Shown here in pieces: positions 1 to 6,582 of a stretch of DNA of 16,126 bases (positions are counted from its first letter, which is position 1; every line of letters begins with the position of its first letter). The DNA is from Gammaproteobacteria bacterium (GTDB taxonomy: Bacteria > Pseudomonadota > Gammaproteobacteria > SZUA-229), in the NCBI GenBank assembly GCA_029287815.1, contig JARFQK010000152.1:1-16126 (forward strand), written 5' to 3'. Below the pieces are notes generated by a model. It was not told the origin of the DNA, made no database searches, and was given only the letters and a program-made list of their open reading frames with translations. The translations under genes were made by a program, and so were the position numbers.

Positions 1-132
1 GTTTCAGCGGCGCACGGATGCGCCGCCATTTTTGATCGCCCTAAGCGATTGAAAATGGAGGGAAACAGAAAATCGCATTTTATGCTTCCCGTGCTCTGAT
101 AATTCAGGGATGAATTATTGAGAGCTTCCTTA
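1..132. repeat. MITE-like hairpin repeat, copy 1 (left end cut by window)
   Basis: This non-coding stretch aligns without gaps to 2294-2425. By hand I count 117 identical bases of 132 (about 89%), both copies in the same orientation, and similarity stops abruptly at 133. It contains a perfect 8-bp hairpin (GCGGCGCA at 7-14 with TGCGCCGC at 19-26). A second, imperfect hairpin has GGGAAACA at 60-67 facing TGCTTCCC at 83-90, with inner arms AAAAT/ATTTT around CGC. The right end reads TCAGAGCTTCC-like sequence before TTA. No protein is encoded. The family is inferred to be a small non-autonomous mobile or structural repeat, and its true left end lies outside the window. Confidence 0.75.
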
Positions 133-186
133 CGTAAGCGCCATTCGGGTTAGAACCAGTTAGGATCCATTTTTGAGCGCTGTCTG

Positions 187-735
187 TCATCTGACCAGCT
201 GATTATTCACCTCTTCCCTTTTCTCGGCGCCCTCCAGCAACTCGATCAATGTCAGTGCAAAATCCATCGCGGTGCCTGGACCCCGAGAAGTCACGACCCT
301 GCCGTCGGTTTCTATGGCCGAGTCTTTGACGTCGATCCGGTCATCACCGAGAGCATTCAGTACACCGGGGTAAGCCGTTGCCTTTTTTCCGTTGAGCAGG
401 CCGGCAGCGGCCAATGCCTTTGGTGCGGCACAAATCGCACCGATATACTTGCCCTCTTCTGCGTGTTTCTTGAGCAATGACTGAACGGCCTGGTCGTCTC
501 GCAGATTGTCGGCACCGGGTAGGCCGCCGGGCAAAACGACCATATCAAAAACTTGGTCGCGAACCGCGTCTATGGTCGTGTCCGGCAGTATGGTGGTGCC
601 GCGCGAGGCTTTTACCGGCCTGTCATCGAGCCCGACAGTGGTGACGTGGATACCCGCGCGCACCAGCAGGTCGGTAATGGTAATCGCTTCCAGCTCTTCA
701 CAACCCTGCGCCAGCGGCACCAGCACTCGCGACAT
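187..735 (-). CDS. yajL: DJ-1/PfpI family protein, YajL-like (glyoxalase/deglycase or chaperone class)
   Basis: A 182-residue single-domain DJ-1/ThiJ/PfpI protein, the usual size for the YajL/DJ-1 group. The N-terminus carries the GCEELEA motif, in which Glu16 corresponds to the conserved acidic partner (Glu18 of human DJ-1). The nucleophile-elbow motif AICAAP places the reactive cysteine at Cys102. A GPGTAMDFAL stretch near residues 152-161 and the C-terminal EKREEVNNQLV are typical of YajL. The family includes cytosolic glyoxalase/deglycase and redox-stress proteins, and the exact substrate is debated. The ATG at 735 is supported by GGAGG nine bases upstream. The gene lies 97 bp downstream of ctpA on the same strand and could be read through from it. 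The family call is firm; the ortholog assignment to yajL is less certain. Confidence 0.88.
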   Translation of the reverse strand: MSRVLVPLAQGCEELEAITITDLLVRAGIHVTTVGLDDRPVKASRGTTILPDTTIDAVRDQVFDMVVLPGGLPGADNLRDDQAVQSLLKKHAEEGKYIGAICAAPKALAAAGLLNGKKATAYPGVLNALGDDRIDVKDSAIETDGRVVTSRGPGTAMDFALTLIELLEGAEKREEVNNQLVR

Positions 736-831
736 TGTCTGTTTCCTCCGGTTACCCAGTCATTTATCTCAAGCGACCAGCGTGATTCCTATCGACTCCT
801 TGAAAGTACCTGCCATTGGCAGCGTTCAATG

Positions 832-2142
832 TCAGGATCGGTTGAAAATAGTCAGGCCCTTCAACAGCAGCAGTGCTTCATGTAGCTGGTAGTCTTCAGT
901 CGCCAGGACTTTGTCCTCTTCCGACTTTTCGCCTGATTTCTTGATTTCCTCTTCGGACATCGTTGGATTGCTGATGTGGTTGCTCAAGTCCGCCTCTTTG
1001 ATACGAGTCATCGAGTCGTCATCAGCAGAAGTCACTGTGTATTTTTCCAATATGATATCGGGCGTGATGCCTGCGCCCTGTATCGACCTGCCTTTCGGCG
1101 TGAAATAGCGCGCGGTCGTAATTTTTACGGCACCACCGCTTCTGAGTTCCTGTATGGTCTGAACCGAGCCTTTGCCGAACGATTTGCTGCCCATGACCAC
1201 AGCGCGTTTGTGATCCTGCAGCGCACCAGCCACAATCTCTGATGCAGAGGCAGAGCCACCATTGATGAGCACTACAACCGGAGCACCGTCCAGAACATCG
1301 CCGGGCTTGGCGTTGTACTCGTAGTGTGAGTTGTCGATCCTGCCCGCCGTGTAGACGAGTTTACCTTTGTTGATGAACAAGTCGGTAACCTCAGCGGCTG
1401 CATTCAGCACCCCACCGGGATTATTGCGCAAGTCAAGGACCAAACCCTTCAGCTCCGCTTCGTTCTCCTCTCTGAGCGATTTGATCGCATCAAGCAACTG
1501 GGCCGCTGTCCCCGATTGGAAGTTGCTGATACGGATGTAACCGTAGCCGGGATCGAGCAAGCGGTTTTTCACACTTTTCACTTTGATGATGTCGCGAGTG
1601 ACGACGAAAGACAGCGGTTTGTCCTCGCCTTCCCGCACCACGGTCAGTTCGATATCCGTGCCAGGCTTGCCGCGCATGACCTTGACGGCGTCGTTCAGCG
1701 TCATCCCCTTGACGGTTTTTTCATCGAGGCGGATGATCAGATCCCCGGCCTGCAGCCCAGCCTCGTAGGCTGGCGTGTCGTCGATCGGCGAAATCACCTT
1801 GACGAAACCGTCTTCCATGCCAACCTGGATACCCAGCCCACCGAATTCCCCGGAGGTGCCAATTCTCAGTTCGTTGTATTCATCCGGGTTCAAATAAGTT
1901 GAATGCGGATCGAGCCCGGAAAGCATGCCGCGAATCGCGTGTTCGAGCAGGGTCTCGTCTTCGACATCCTCCACGTAGTCGGATTTGATGCGTGAAAAAA
2001 TGTCGGAAAAATTACGGAGCTGGTCAAGCGGCAGACCTTTGGCTTCCTCTTTGTTGGCCAGAACATTGCCGGTCAGTGACGCTGATATACCCAGAAATAC
2101 TCCGAAGACCAGTACCAACGCGGTCTTGAATTGTTTACTCAT
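832..2142 (-). CDS. ctpA: Carboxyl-terminal processing protease (S41 peptidase, CtpA)
   Basis: A periplasmic serine protease of 436 residues that trims or degrades proteins from their C-termini. Residues 8-29 form an uncleaved or cleaved signal-type hydrophobic segment. A PDZ domain covers about 95-185, with the FGGLGIQV ligand-loop motif at 100-107. The S41 domain covers about 190-370. The catalytic serine is predicted as Ser299 in the GGSASASEI segment, with general-base Lys324 in SFGKGSVQ. The 25-residue spacing matches the Ser/Lys dyads of E. coli Prc and algal D1 protease. The C-terminal ~65 residues are charged and linker-like. I chose the ATG at 2142, nine codons inside the longest frame, because GGAG lies six bases upstream. 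CtpA-type proteases commonly sit next to envC and act in cell-wall hydrolase control, which fits this context. A repeat element separates it from envC, so it may depend partly on its own promoter in the AT-rich 2160-2240 stretch. Confidence 0.95.
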   Translation of the reverse strand: MSKQFKTALVLVFGVFLGISASLTGNVLANKEEAKGLPLDQLRNFSDIFSRIKSDYVEDVEDETLLEHAIRGMLSGLDPHSTYLNPDEYNELRIGTSGEFGGLGIQVGMEDGFVKVISPIDDTPAYEAGLQAGDLIIRLDEKTVKGMTLNDAVKVMRGKPGTDIELTVVREGEDKPLSFVVTRDIIKVKSVKNRLLDPGYGYIRISNFQSGTAAQLLDAIKSLREENEAELKGLVLDLRNNPGGVLNAAAEVTDLFINKGKLVYTAGRIDNSHYEYNAKPGDVLDGAPVVVLINGGSASASEIVAGALQDHKRAVVMGSKSFGKGSVQTIQELRSGGAVKITTARYFTPKGRSIQGAGITPDIILEKYTVTSADDDSMTRIKEADLSNHISNPTMSEEEIKKSGEKSEEDKVLATEDYQLHEALLLLKGLTIFNRS

Positions 2143-2272
2143 GATAATCTCCAGGCCGATCAGGCCCATAACCCATTACTATAGCTCAGTTGCGACGATT
2201 TTCGTGCTTGGCTTTATACTTATGATATATATAGAACTGAGCGGCGTCCACTTGTTCCCGATAACGTGTTGG

Positions 2273-2425
2273 GGAAACTCTGATTTATTCAGAGTTTCCG
2301 CGGCACATGGACGCGTCGCCATTGTAAATCGCCTTAAGCGATTGAAAATGAGGGGAAACAGAAAATCGCATTTTATGTTTCCCGTGCTCTGATAAGTCAG
2401 GGATGAATTGTTCAGAGCTTCCTTA
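2273..2425. repeat. MITE-like hairpin repeat, copy 2
   Basis: The core (2294-2425) matches copy 1 at about 89% identity without gaps. The left end is a perfect 11-bp hairpin: GGAAACTCTGA (2273-2283), a 5-base loop, then TCAGAGTTTCC (2289-2299). A second strong hairpin has GGGAAACA (2353-2360) facing TGTTTCCC (2376-2383), with inner arms AAAAT/ATTTT around CGC. A third is AATCGC-CTTAA-GCGATT near 2327-2343. The right end, read on the minus strand, begins GGAAGCTCTGA and so forms a near-perfect terminal inverted repeat (10 of 11) with the left end. I saw no target-site duplication and no transposase. The TTA at 2423-2425, shared by both copies, is also the envC stop codon. Confidence 0.75.
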
Positions 2426-3652
2426 GTTGAGACTGGTGGTGAATCTGGCAGCCCTGGAGCACCACTGGCTTGGATCGACAGGTTTGCCCCTCGCGCGTAT
2501 CTCGAAATAAACGCCCGGAAAAGGCTGCCCACCGCTGTCGCCGCTGGTCGCAACAACCTCCCCGGCCTCGACCCAGTCGCCGGCCTGTTTGCGCAGTGTT
2601 TCATTGTGCCCATAGAGGCTCATGAAACCATCTCCGTGGTCGATAATCACAATAAAACCAAAGCCTTGCAGCCAGTCCGCGAATGCGATACGACCTCGGC
2701 TGACCGCTCGAACGGGGGTGCCATGCTTGGTGTTTATCAGCACCCCTTTCCATTTCATACCGCCTTGTTTGCGCGGCTCACCGTAGGTCGCGAGGAAAGG
2801 CCCCGAGGCGGGCCATGGGAGCTTGCCGCGCTGTTGCTGAAATGGTCTCGAGTCGGATGGGCTTTGTGGAATGTCGGCCAGTAATTCTCCGAGTGACTCC
2901 AGCAGATTTTCTATTCGATTGCGGCTTGCTTCGAGTTCGTTCAGATGCTTCTCTTGATTGCGGATCTTCCGATCCAGACTGGCGAGCAATTGCTTTCTCT
3001 TAAGTCGCTGACTTAGAAGTGAATTTTTCTGCTTCTTGCGTTCTGCGAGACTGCGTTCATGCTCGCGCAGAGTGCTCTGCAAGGCATCGTCCAGCTGTTG
3101 TTTCTCGCTGATGCTGTGCAAAAACGCGCTGATCTGCGATTCGCGTGCCCGATTCAGGTAGTCGAAGTAGACGTTGATGCGCCCAAGAACTGCCGGATCT
3201 TCTTGATTAAGCAGCATTTTTAGCTGTTGCTGATGCCCGATTGCGTAGGCGGATCGAAACTGATCCGCCAGGCGCTGTTTTTGCGCGGTCAGCTTCTGCT
3301 GTGATTCTGCCAGATCGCTGCGCATGGCTGCTATCCGCTGTTTTTGTTGATCAATATCGGATTCGGTTTTGCTCAGTGTCTTTGAGTTCTTGCTTATCCT
3401 GCTCTCGAGCTGCTGCAGATCCGTAAACACATTGCCGCGTTTGTTGCGCGCACCGCTCAGGTGCTGTTTGACTTTTTCGATGCTCTGCTGCACGCGTTCC
3501 AACTTGCTTTTGTATCGCTCGAAATCCGAATTCTCTGAGCCCATTAGCTGTGTTTTTGGCGTTAACAGTGCAAATAACAGCATTAACATCCAGCTCACGG
3601 TGCTGCCGCGCGCGTATATGGCGATAAGACTCATCCGCGCAACTGCCTTCAT
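2423..3652 (-). CDS. envC: Murein hydrolase activator EnvC (degenerate LytM domain)
   Basis: A periplasmic activator of the septal amidases AmiA/AmiB, 409 residues from the chosen start. It has an N-terminal hydrophobic signal segment (about 20-31). A long Gln/Lys/Glu-rich coiled coil follows (about 40-260), then a C-terminal LytM/M23 fold (about 281-397). The first metal-binding motif of active M23 enzymes is missing: the site reads WKGVLIN, as in E. coli EnvC (WKGMVIG), which fits a non-catalytic activator. Downstream motifs FADWLQGFG, LYGHN and YFEIRARGKPV also match EnvC. The start is uncertain. I prefer the ATG at 3652; other options are a TTG at 3703 and an ATG at 3634, and none has a strong ribosome binding site. 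The C-terminus runs about 10 residues past the usual end and stops within repeat copy 2. It is divergent from the ArsR-type gene. Confidence 0.92.
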   Translation of the reverse strand: MKAVARMSLIAIYARGSTVSWMLMLLFALLTPKTQLMGSENSDFERYKSKLERVQQSIEKVKQHLSGARNKRGNVFTDLQQLESRISKNSKTLSKTESDIDQQKQRIAAMRSDLAESQQKLTAQKQRLADQFRSAYAIGHQQQLKMLLNQEDPAVLGRINVYFDYLNRARESQISAFLHSISEKQQLDDALQSTLREHERSLAERKKQKNSLLSQRLKRKQLLASLDRKIRNQEKHLNELEASRNRIENLLESLGELLADIPQSPSDSRPFQQQRGKLPWPASGPFLATYGEPRKQGGMKWKGVLINTKHGTPVRAVSRGRIAFADWLQGFGFIVIIDHGDGFMSLYGHNETLRKQAGDWVEAGEVVATSGDSGGQPFPGVYFEIRARGKPVDPSQWCSRAARFTTSLN

Positions 3653-3703
3653 GGTCGACCAGATCAGTGAGAAACGTAAAATTTTTTGCCTGTTTTCTGA
3701 CAA

Positions 3704-3792
3704 ATGTAGTTTTATTTCTATTATATTTGTGTATTATAGTTTCGCTTTTTTCTTATATAATTATAAATGTAGCATGTCAGGTTCCAGGAAAG
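3704..3792. promoter_or_regulatory. AT-rich divergent promoter/operator region (envC / arsR-type gene)
   Basis: This gap is far more AT-rich than its surroundings. It holds a 10-bp perfect palindrome TATAATTATA (3756-3765) that contains a sigma70-like -10 hexamer 32 bases ahead of the regulator's ATG at 3793. The octamer AAATGTAG occurs twice, at 3702-3709 and 3765-3772, exactly 63 bp apart (about six helical turns). Further TATAAT hexamers occur on the minus strand (3720-3725 and 3733-3738) facing envC. I could not identify convincing -35 boxes. That the palindrome is the operator of the adjacent regulator is inference from position and from the AT-rich palindromes known for BigR-type proteins. 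Confidence 0.4.
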
Positions 3793-4128
3793 ATGAATAT
3801 CGCCGATCTTGAAAATACCGTATTGATGACCCGCGAAGAAGATATCAATCGTGCGTCTCGCTCTCTCAAAGCCATGTCTCACCCATTGAGGCTAAAAATA
3901 TTGTGCACACTGGGAAATCAGGAGGTTAGTGTACAAGATATCGTTGAATCAGTGGGTACATCACAAAGCAATATTTCCCAACATCTTGCGATTTTGCGTG
4001 ACAAAGGTATCCTTGCATCGCGAAAAGATGCGAACAAGGTATTTTATCGTGTCAGTGACACTCGGACGCTGCGTTTGATTGGGATGATGCAGGATGTATT
4101 CTGTTCCGCCAGAAAAATTCAGGATTAG
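3793..4128 (+). CDS. ArsR/SmtB-family regulator, SqrR/BigR-like dithiol sensor
   Basis: An 111-residue winged-helix repressor. The opening helices carry the ArsR signature AMSHPLRLKILC (27-38). The recognition helix is in SQSNISQHLAIL (57-68), and the wing runs through SRKDANKVFYRV (76-87). The metal-binding ELCVCDL motif of ArsR/SmtB is absent; the equivalent region reads NQEVSVQDI. Only two cysteines occur, Cys38 and Cys104, and their 66-residue spacing matches the Cys pair of SqrR and BigR, which sense persulfide by forming an intramolecular di- or polysulfide bridge. A sulfur or redox signal is therefore more likely than a metal. The ATG at 3793 is preferred over upstream in-frame starts because the family signature begins shortly after it and AGGAAAG precedes it; the longer version would add AT-rich sequence. 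A rhodanese gene follows 44 bp later on the same strand. Confidence 0.85.
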   Translation: MNIADLENTVLMTREEDINRASRSLKAMSHPLRLKILCTLGNQEVSVQDIVESVGTSQSNISQHLAILRDKGILASRKDANKVFYRVSDTRTLRLIGMMQDVFCSARKIQD

Positions 4129-4172
4129 CGCAGTCCGAGCGGCAAAAGAAACCTAATAACAACTGAAGTTTG

Positions 4173-4598
4173 ATGGAACAGATCATCGAATTTGCTGGTA
4201 ACCACCCGTTCCTGGTTGGCGCTTTCATTGTCGTTCTGCTGCTGGTCATCAAGGCTGAATACGAACATCAGACCGGCAAAGCAAACCAGGTGGACCCAAC
4301 AGCAGCCATCCGGTTGATGAACAAGGATGACGCGGTCGTGATCGATGTCCGCGAGTCGGCGGATTTCGACAAGGGGCACATCAAGCATGCGAAAAACATT
4401 CCTATTACGTCGTTGAAAAGCCAGCTTGAAAAACTGGCAAAACACAAAGACAAGCCAGTGTTAGCCTACTGCCGTAGTGGTAACGTCTCTGGCAAAGCCT
4501 GTAGAATACTGAAGAATTCGGGATTCAGTGACGTTCATAATCTTGCAGGCGGGATTCTGGGCTGGCAGGATGCCAATCTGCCGCTGACAAAAAAGTAA
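4173..4598 (+). CDS. yibN: Membrane-anchored rhodanese-like sulfurtransferase (YibN type)
   Basis: A 141-residue protein with one N-terminal transmembrane helix (about 11-27) and a single rhodanese domain (about 42-138). The domain shows IDVR (57-60), the GHIKHAKNIP segment, and the active-site loop beginning at Cys100 in YCRSGN, so it should be able to carry a persulfide. The C-terminal LAGGILGW is typical. Length and layout match E. coli YibN, which also sits upstream of secB. The physiological sulfur donor and acceptor are not known from sequence. The ATG at 4173 is preferred over the TTG one codon upstream; the ribosome binding site is weak (GAAG). It follows the ArsR-type gene closely and precedes secB by 30 bp. 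In E. coli a glutaredoxin gene (grxC) separates yibN and secB; it is missing here. Confidence 0.88.
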   Translation: MEQIIEFAGNHPFLVGAFIVVLLLVIKAEYEHQTGKANQVDPTAAIRLMNKDDAVVIDVRESADFDKGHIKHAKNIPITSLKSQLEKLAKHKDKPVLAYCRSGNVSGKACRILKNSGFSDVHNLAGGILGWQDANLPLTKK

Positions 4599-4628
4599 CC
4601 CGTTAACCTTCAAACAAGAGTAATCATC

Positions 4629-5129
4629 ATGGCCGAGGAAAACCAGCCAGCGCCAGGGCAACCTGAGGGTCAGGCGCCGCAGCAACAGTTTGCTATCCAG
4701 AAAATCTATCTGAAAGACGTATCGTTCGAATCACCCAACGCACCGAAAGTGTTCACCGACGGCGACTGGAAGCCTGAAGTCAACATCCAGTTGAACAGCT
4801 CGCATCAATCTCTGGGACAGAACTCCTATGAGGTCGATCTGAAAATCACGGTGACGGCCAAGCAGGATCAGAAAACAGCATTCTTGGTGGAGTTAACGCA
4901 AGCCGGGATTTTTACCGTTGCTGGTTTTGAATCGGAGAATTTGAAGGGTATGCTGGCAGCATTTTGCCCGGAAACACTTTTTCCTTTTGCACGCGAAGCG
5001 ATTGCAGAACTCGTCAGCAAAGGCGGTTTTCCACCACTGCTGCTGGCGCCAGTCAATTTCAATGCGCTGTACCTGCAACAAGCCAAGCAGCAGCAACAGC
5101 CAGCAGCGGCCCAGGAGACTGCGCACTGA
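4629..5129 (+). CDS. secB: Protein-export chaperone SecB
   Basis: A cytosolic tetrameric chaperone that keeps preproteins unfolded and hands them to SecA. The 166-residue product has the family core from FAIQKIYLKDVSFE (21-34) to the diagnostic block around residues 112-148 (CPETLFPFARE, GGFPPLLLAP and NFNALY). The N-terminal ~20 residues and the C-terminal tail are Gln/Pro/Ala-rich and probably disordered; the tail has a run of glutamines (about 151-157). The ATG at 4629 has AAGAG a little over ten bases upstream. It sits between the rhodanese and gpsA, as in many gammaproteobacteria. SecB length is normal to slightly long (E. coli 155 residues). Confidence 0.97.
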   Translation: MAEENQPAPGQPEGQAPQQQFAIQKIYLKDVSFESPNAPKVFTDGDWKPEVNIQLNSSHQSLGQNSYEVDLKITVTAKQDQKTAFLVELTQAGIFTVAGFESENLKGMLAAFCPETLFPFAREAIAELVSKGGFPPLLLAPVNFNALYLQQAKQQQQPAAAQETAH

Positions 5130-5269
5130 AGCGGGGTGGCTGGTGCCGAACCCGGGGTAAAGAGCTAGCCCGCATTTCTCACCAGGCGGGTCAAAAGTAG
5201 CGGACATCAGCGGGTACTGCTTCAATCTCGATCTCCGAATGAGCGATAAACACCAAAGACCTGTGTCAG

Positions 5270-6301
5270 ATGAAAGTCCAACCTGCTATGAATTCGCGGC
5301 ATAGAACGGTAGCGGTTCTGGGTGCCGGCTCGTGGGGTACTGCGCTGGCGATCCATCTGGCTCGAGCTGGCCTTGACGTGAGACTATGGGCCAAACGTGC
5401 TGCGCACGTTGAGCAGATGGAGCGGCAGCGCAGTAATCAGCAGTATTTGCCGGGTGTTCAATTCCCGAAAAACCTGCAGCTTTATCACCGTCTGGAGCAG
5501 GCGTTGCAGGGAAGCGAGCTGCTCGTGTTGATCGTCATTCCCAGCCACGCCTATCGATCATTTCTGCATGCTAACGCTTCATGCTTTAACGCTGATATGA
5601 CCATCGCGTGGGCGAGTAAAGGCATCGAGGAGGGCACCGGTAAACTGCTGCATCAGGTTTTCAGCGAGGAGGTGCCTCAGTGCAACAGACTGGCGGTTAT
5701 CTCGGGTCCCACCTTTGCTGGTGAAGTTGCACGTGATCTGCCAACCGCAATTACTGTGGCCTCGACACGGGAAGGAGTGGCCGACGACTGGCGCGACTGT
5801 CTGCATACCGGCTATTTTCGTGCATACACCAGTAACGATGTTGCCGGTGTTGAGCTCGGCGGCGCATTGAAGAATCCGTTGGCGATTGCTGCAGGCATCG
5901 CCGACGGTCTGGGTTTTGGTGCCAACTCGAGGGCAGCACTGATCACCCGTGGCCTGACGGAAATAATGCGTCTGGGTGAAGCCATGGGCTGTAATCGAGA
6001 TACCTTCATGGGGCTTGCAGGTCTAGGGGACCTGGTTCTGACCTGCACCGATGATCAGTCGCGCAACCGTCGAACGGGATTGCTGCTGGCCAAGGGCCTG
6101 GATAAAGAACAGATTGCGAAGGAGATTGGCCAGGAGATCGAGGGTGTCCGGTCCGCGCAGGAAGCGGTCAGGCTCGGCCACGCGTACCAGGTCGAACTGC
6201 CGATTATCGAGCAGGTGCACAAAGTCCTTTACCTCGGCTTTCATCCGCACGATGCGGTTCGCTCGCTCCTGGAAAGGAAATCCATCGCAGAACTTATCTG
6301 A
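5270..6301 (+). CDS. gpsA: NAD(P)-dependent glycerol-3-phosphate dehydrogenase
   Basis: Catalyses reduction of dihydroxyacetone phosphate to sn-glycerol 3-phosphate for phospholipid synthesis, in the cytosol. The 343-residue protein has the Rossmann dinucleotide motif GAGSWGTA (18-25), the ISGPTFAGEVA block (144-154), the catalytic lysine Lys201 in GGALKNPLAIAAGIADG, and GLGDLVLTC (251-259) with the downstream RNRRTG. Length is normal. The start is uncertain: the ATG at 5270 gives the longest product, but the ATG at 5288 (MNSRHRTVAV) aligns better with the E. coli N-terminus; neither has a strong ribosome binding site. It follows secB by 140 bp on the same strand, the conserved secB-gpsA order. 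The cysE gene found next to gpsA in E. coli is absent; trmL comes next, in the opposite direction. Confidence 0.96.
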   Translation: MKVQPAMNSRHRTVAVLGAGSWGTALAIHLARAGLDVRLWAKRAAHVEQMERQRSNQQYLPGVQFPKNLQLYHRLEQALQGSELLVLIVIPSHAYRSFLHANASCFNADMTIAWASKGIEEGTGKLLHQVFSEEVPQCNRLAVISGPTFAGEVARDLPTAITVASTREGVADDWRDCLHTGYFRAYTSNDVAGVELGGALKNPLAIAAGIADGLGFGANSRAALITRGLTEIMRLGEAMGCNRDTFMGLAGLGDLVLTCTDDQSRNRRTGLLLAKGLDKEQIAKEIGQEIEGVRSAQEAVRLGHAYQVELPIIEQVHKVLYLGFHPHDAVRSLLERKSIAELI

Positions 6302-6582
6302 CAGCGGGCCAAAGTTGTAACAAAAGGTAAGGCCGTTTCAACTCAATCTAAGCATGCTACGCCCGGAGTCGGTCCGGGTCCAAGTGCGACTGGGTCCAGA
6401 TCCAGGCCGCGAATGCAGCGCCTCGAAAGCCGGCACTGTTGACAGCGGTTGCCGAATCACGTGCAGCGCCCCAGCGTTGTTGCGCGCCCGGTCAGGGTAG
6501 GGTTCGCTGACAAGCATGCAGCGTCGGTAGCCTGGATGCGGGGTAAGCCTTCATATAACTTAATGATTTTACATATTTTTTA

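Noticed and set aside
2273..2299. Perfect 11-bp hairpin as a terminator of envC
   Set aside because: It has no T-run on either side and forms the end of a dispersed repeat, so it is better described as part of the element.
1985..2392. Plus-strand open frame across the ctpA start and repeat copy 2
   Set aside because: It overlaps well-supported ctpA on the other strand and non-coding repeat, and the translated product is low quality with no recognisable motif.
5168..5191. Possible terminator after secB (CCCGC facing GCGGG)
   Set aside because: The stem is only 5 bp with a 12-base loop and no T-run follows, so it is not a convincing Rho-independent terminator; gpsA follows on the same strand.
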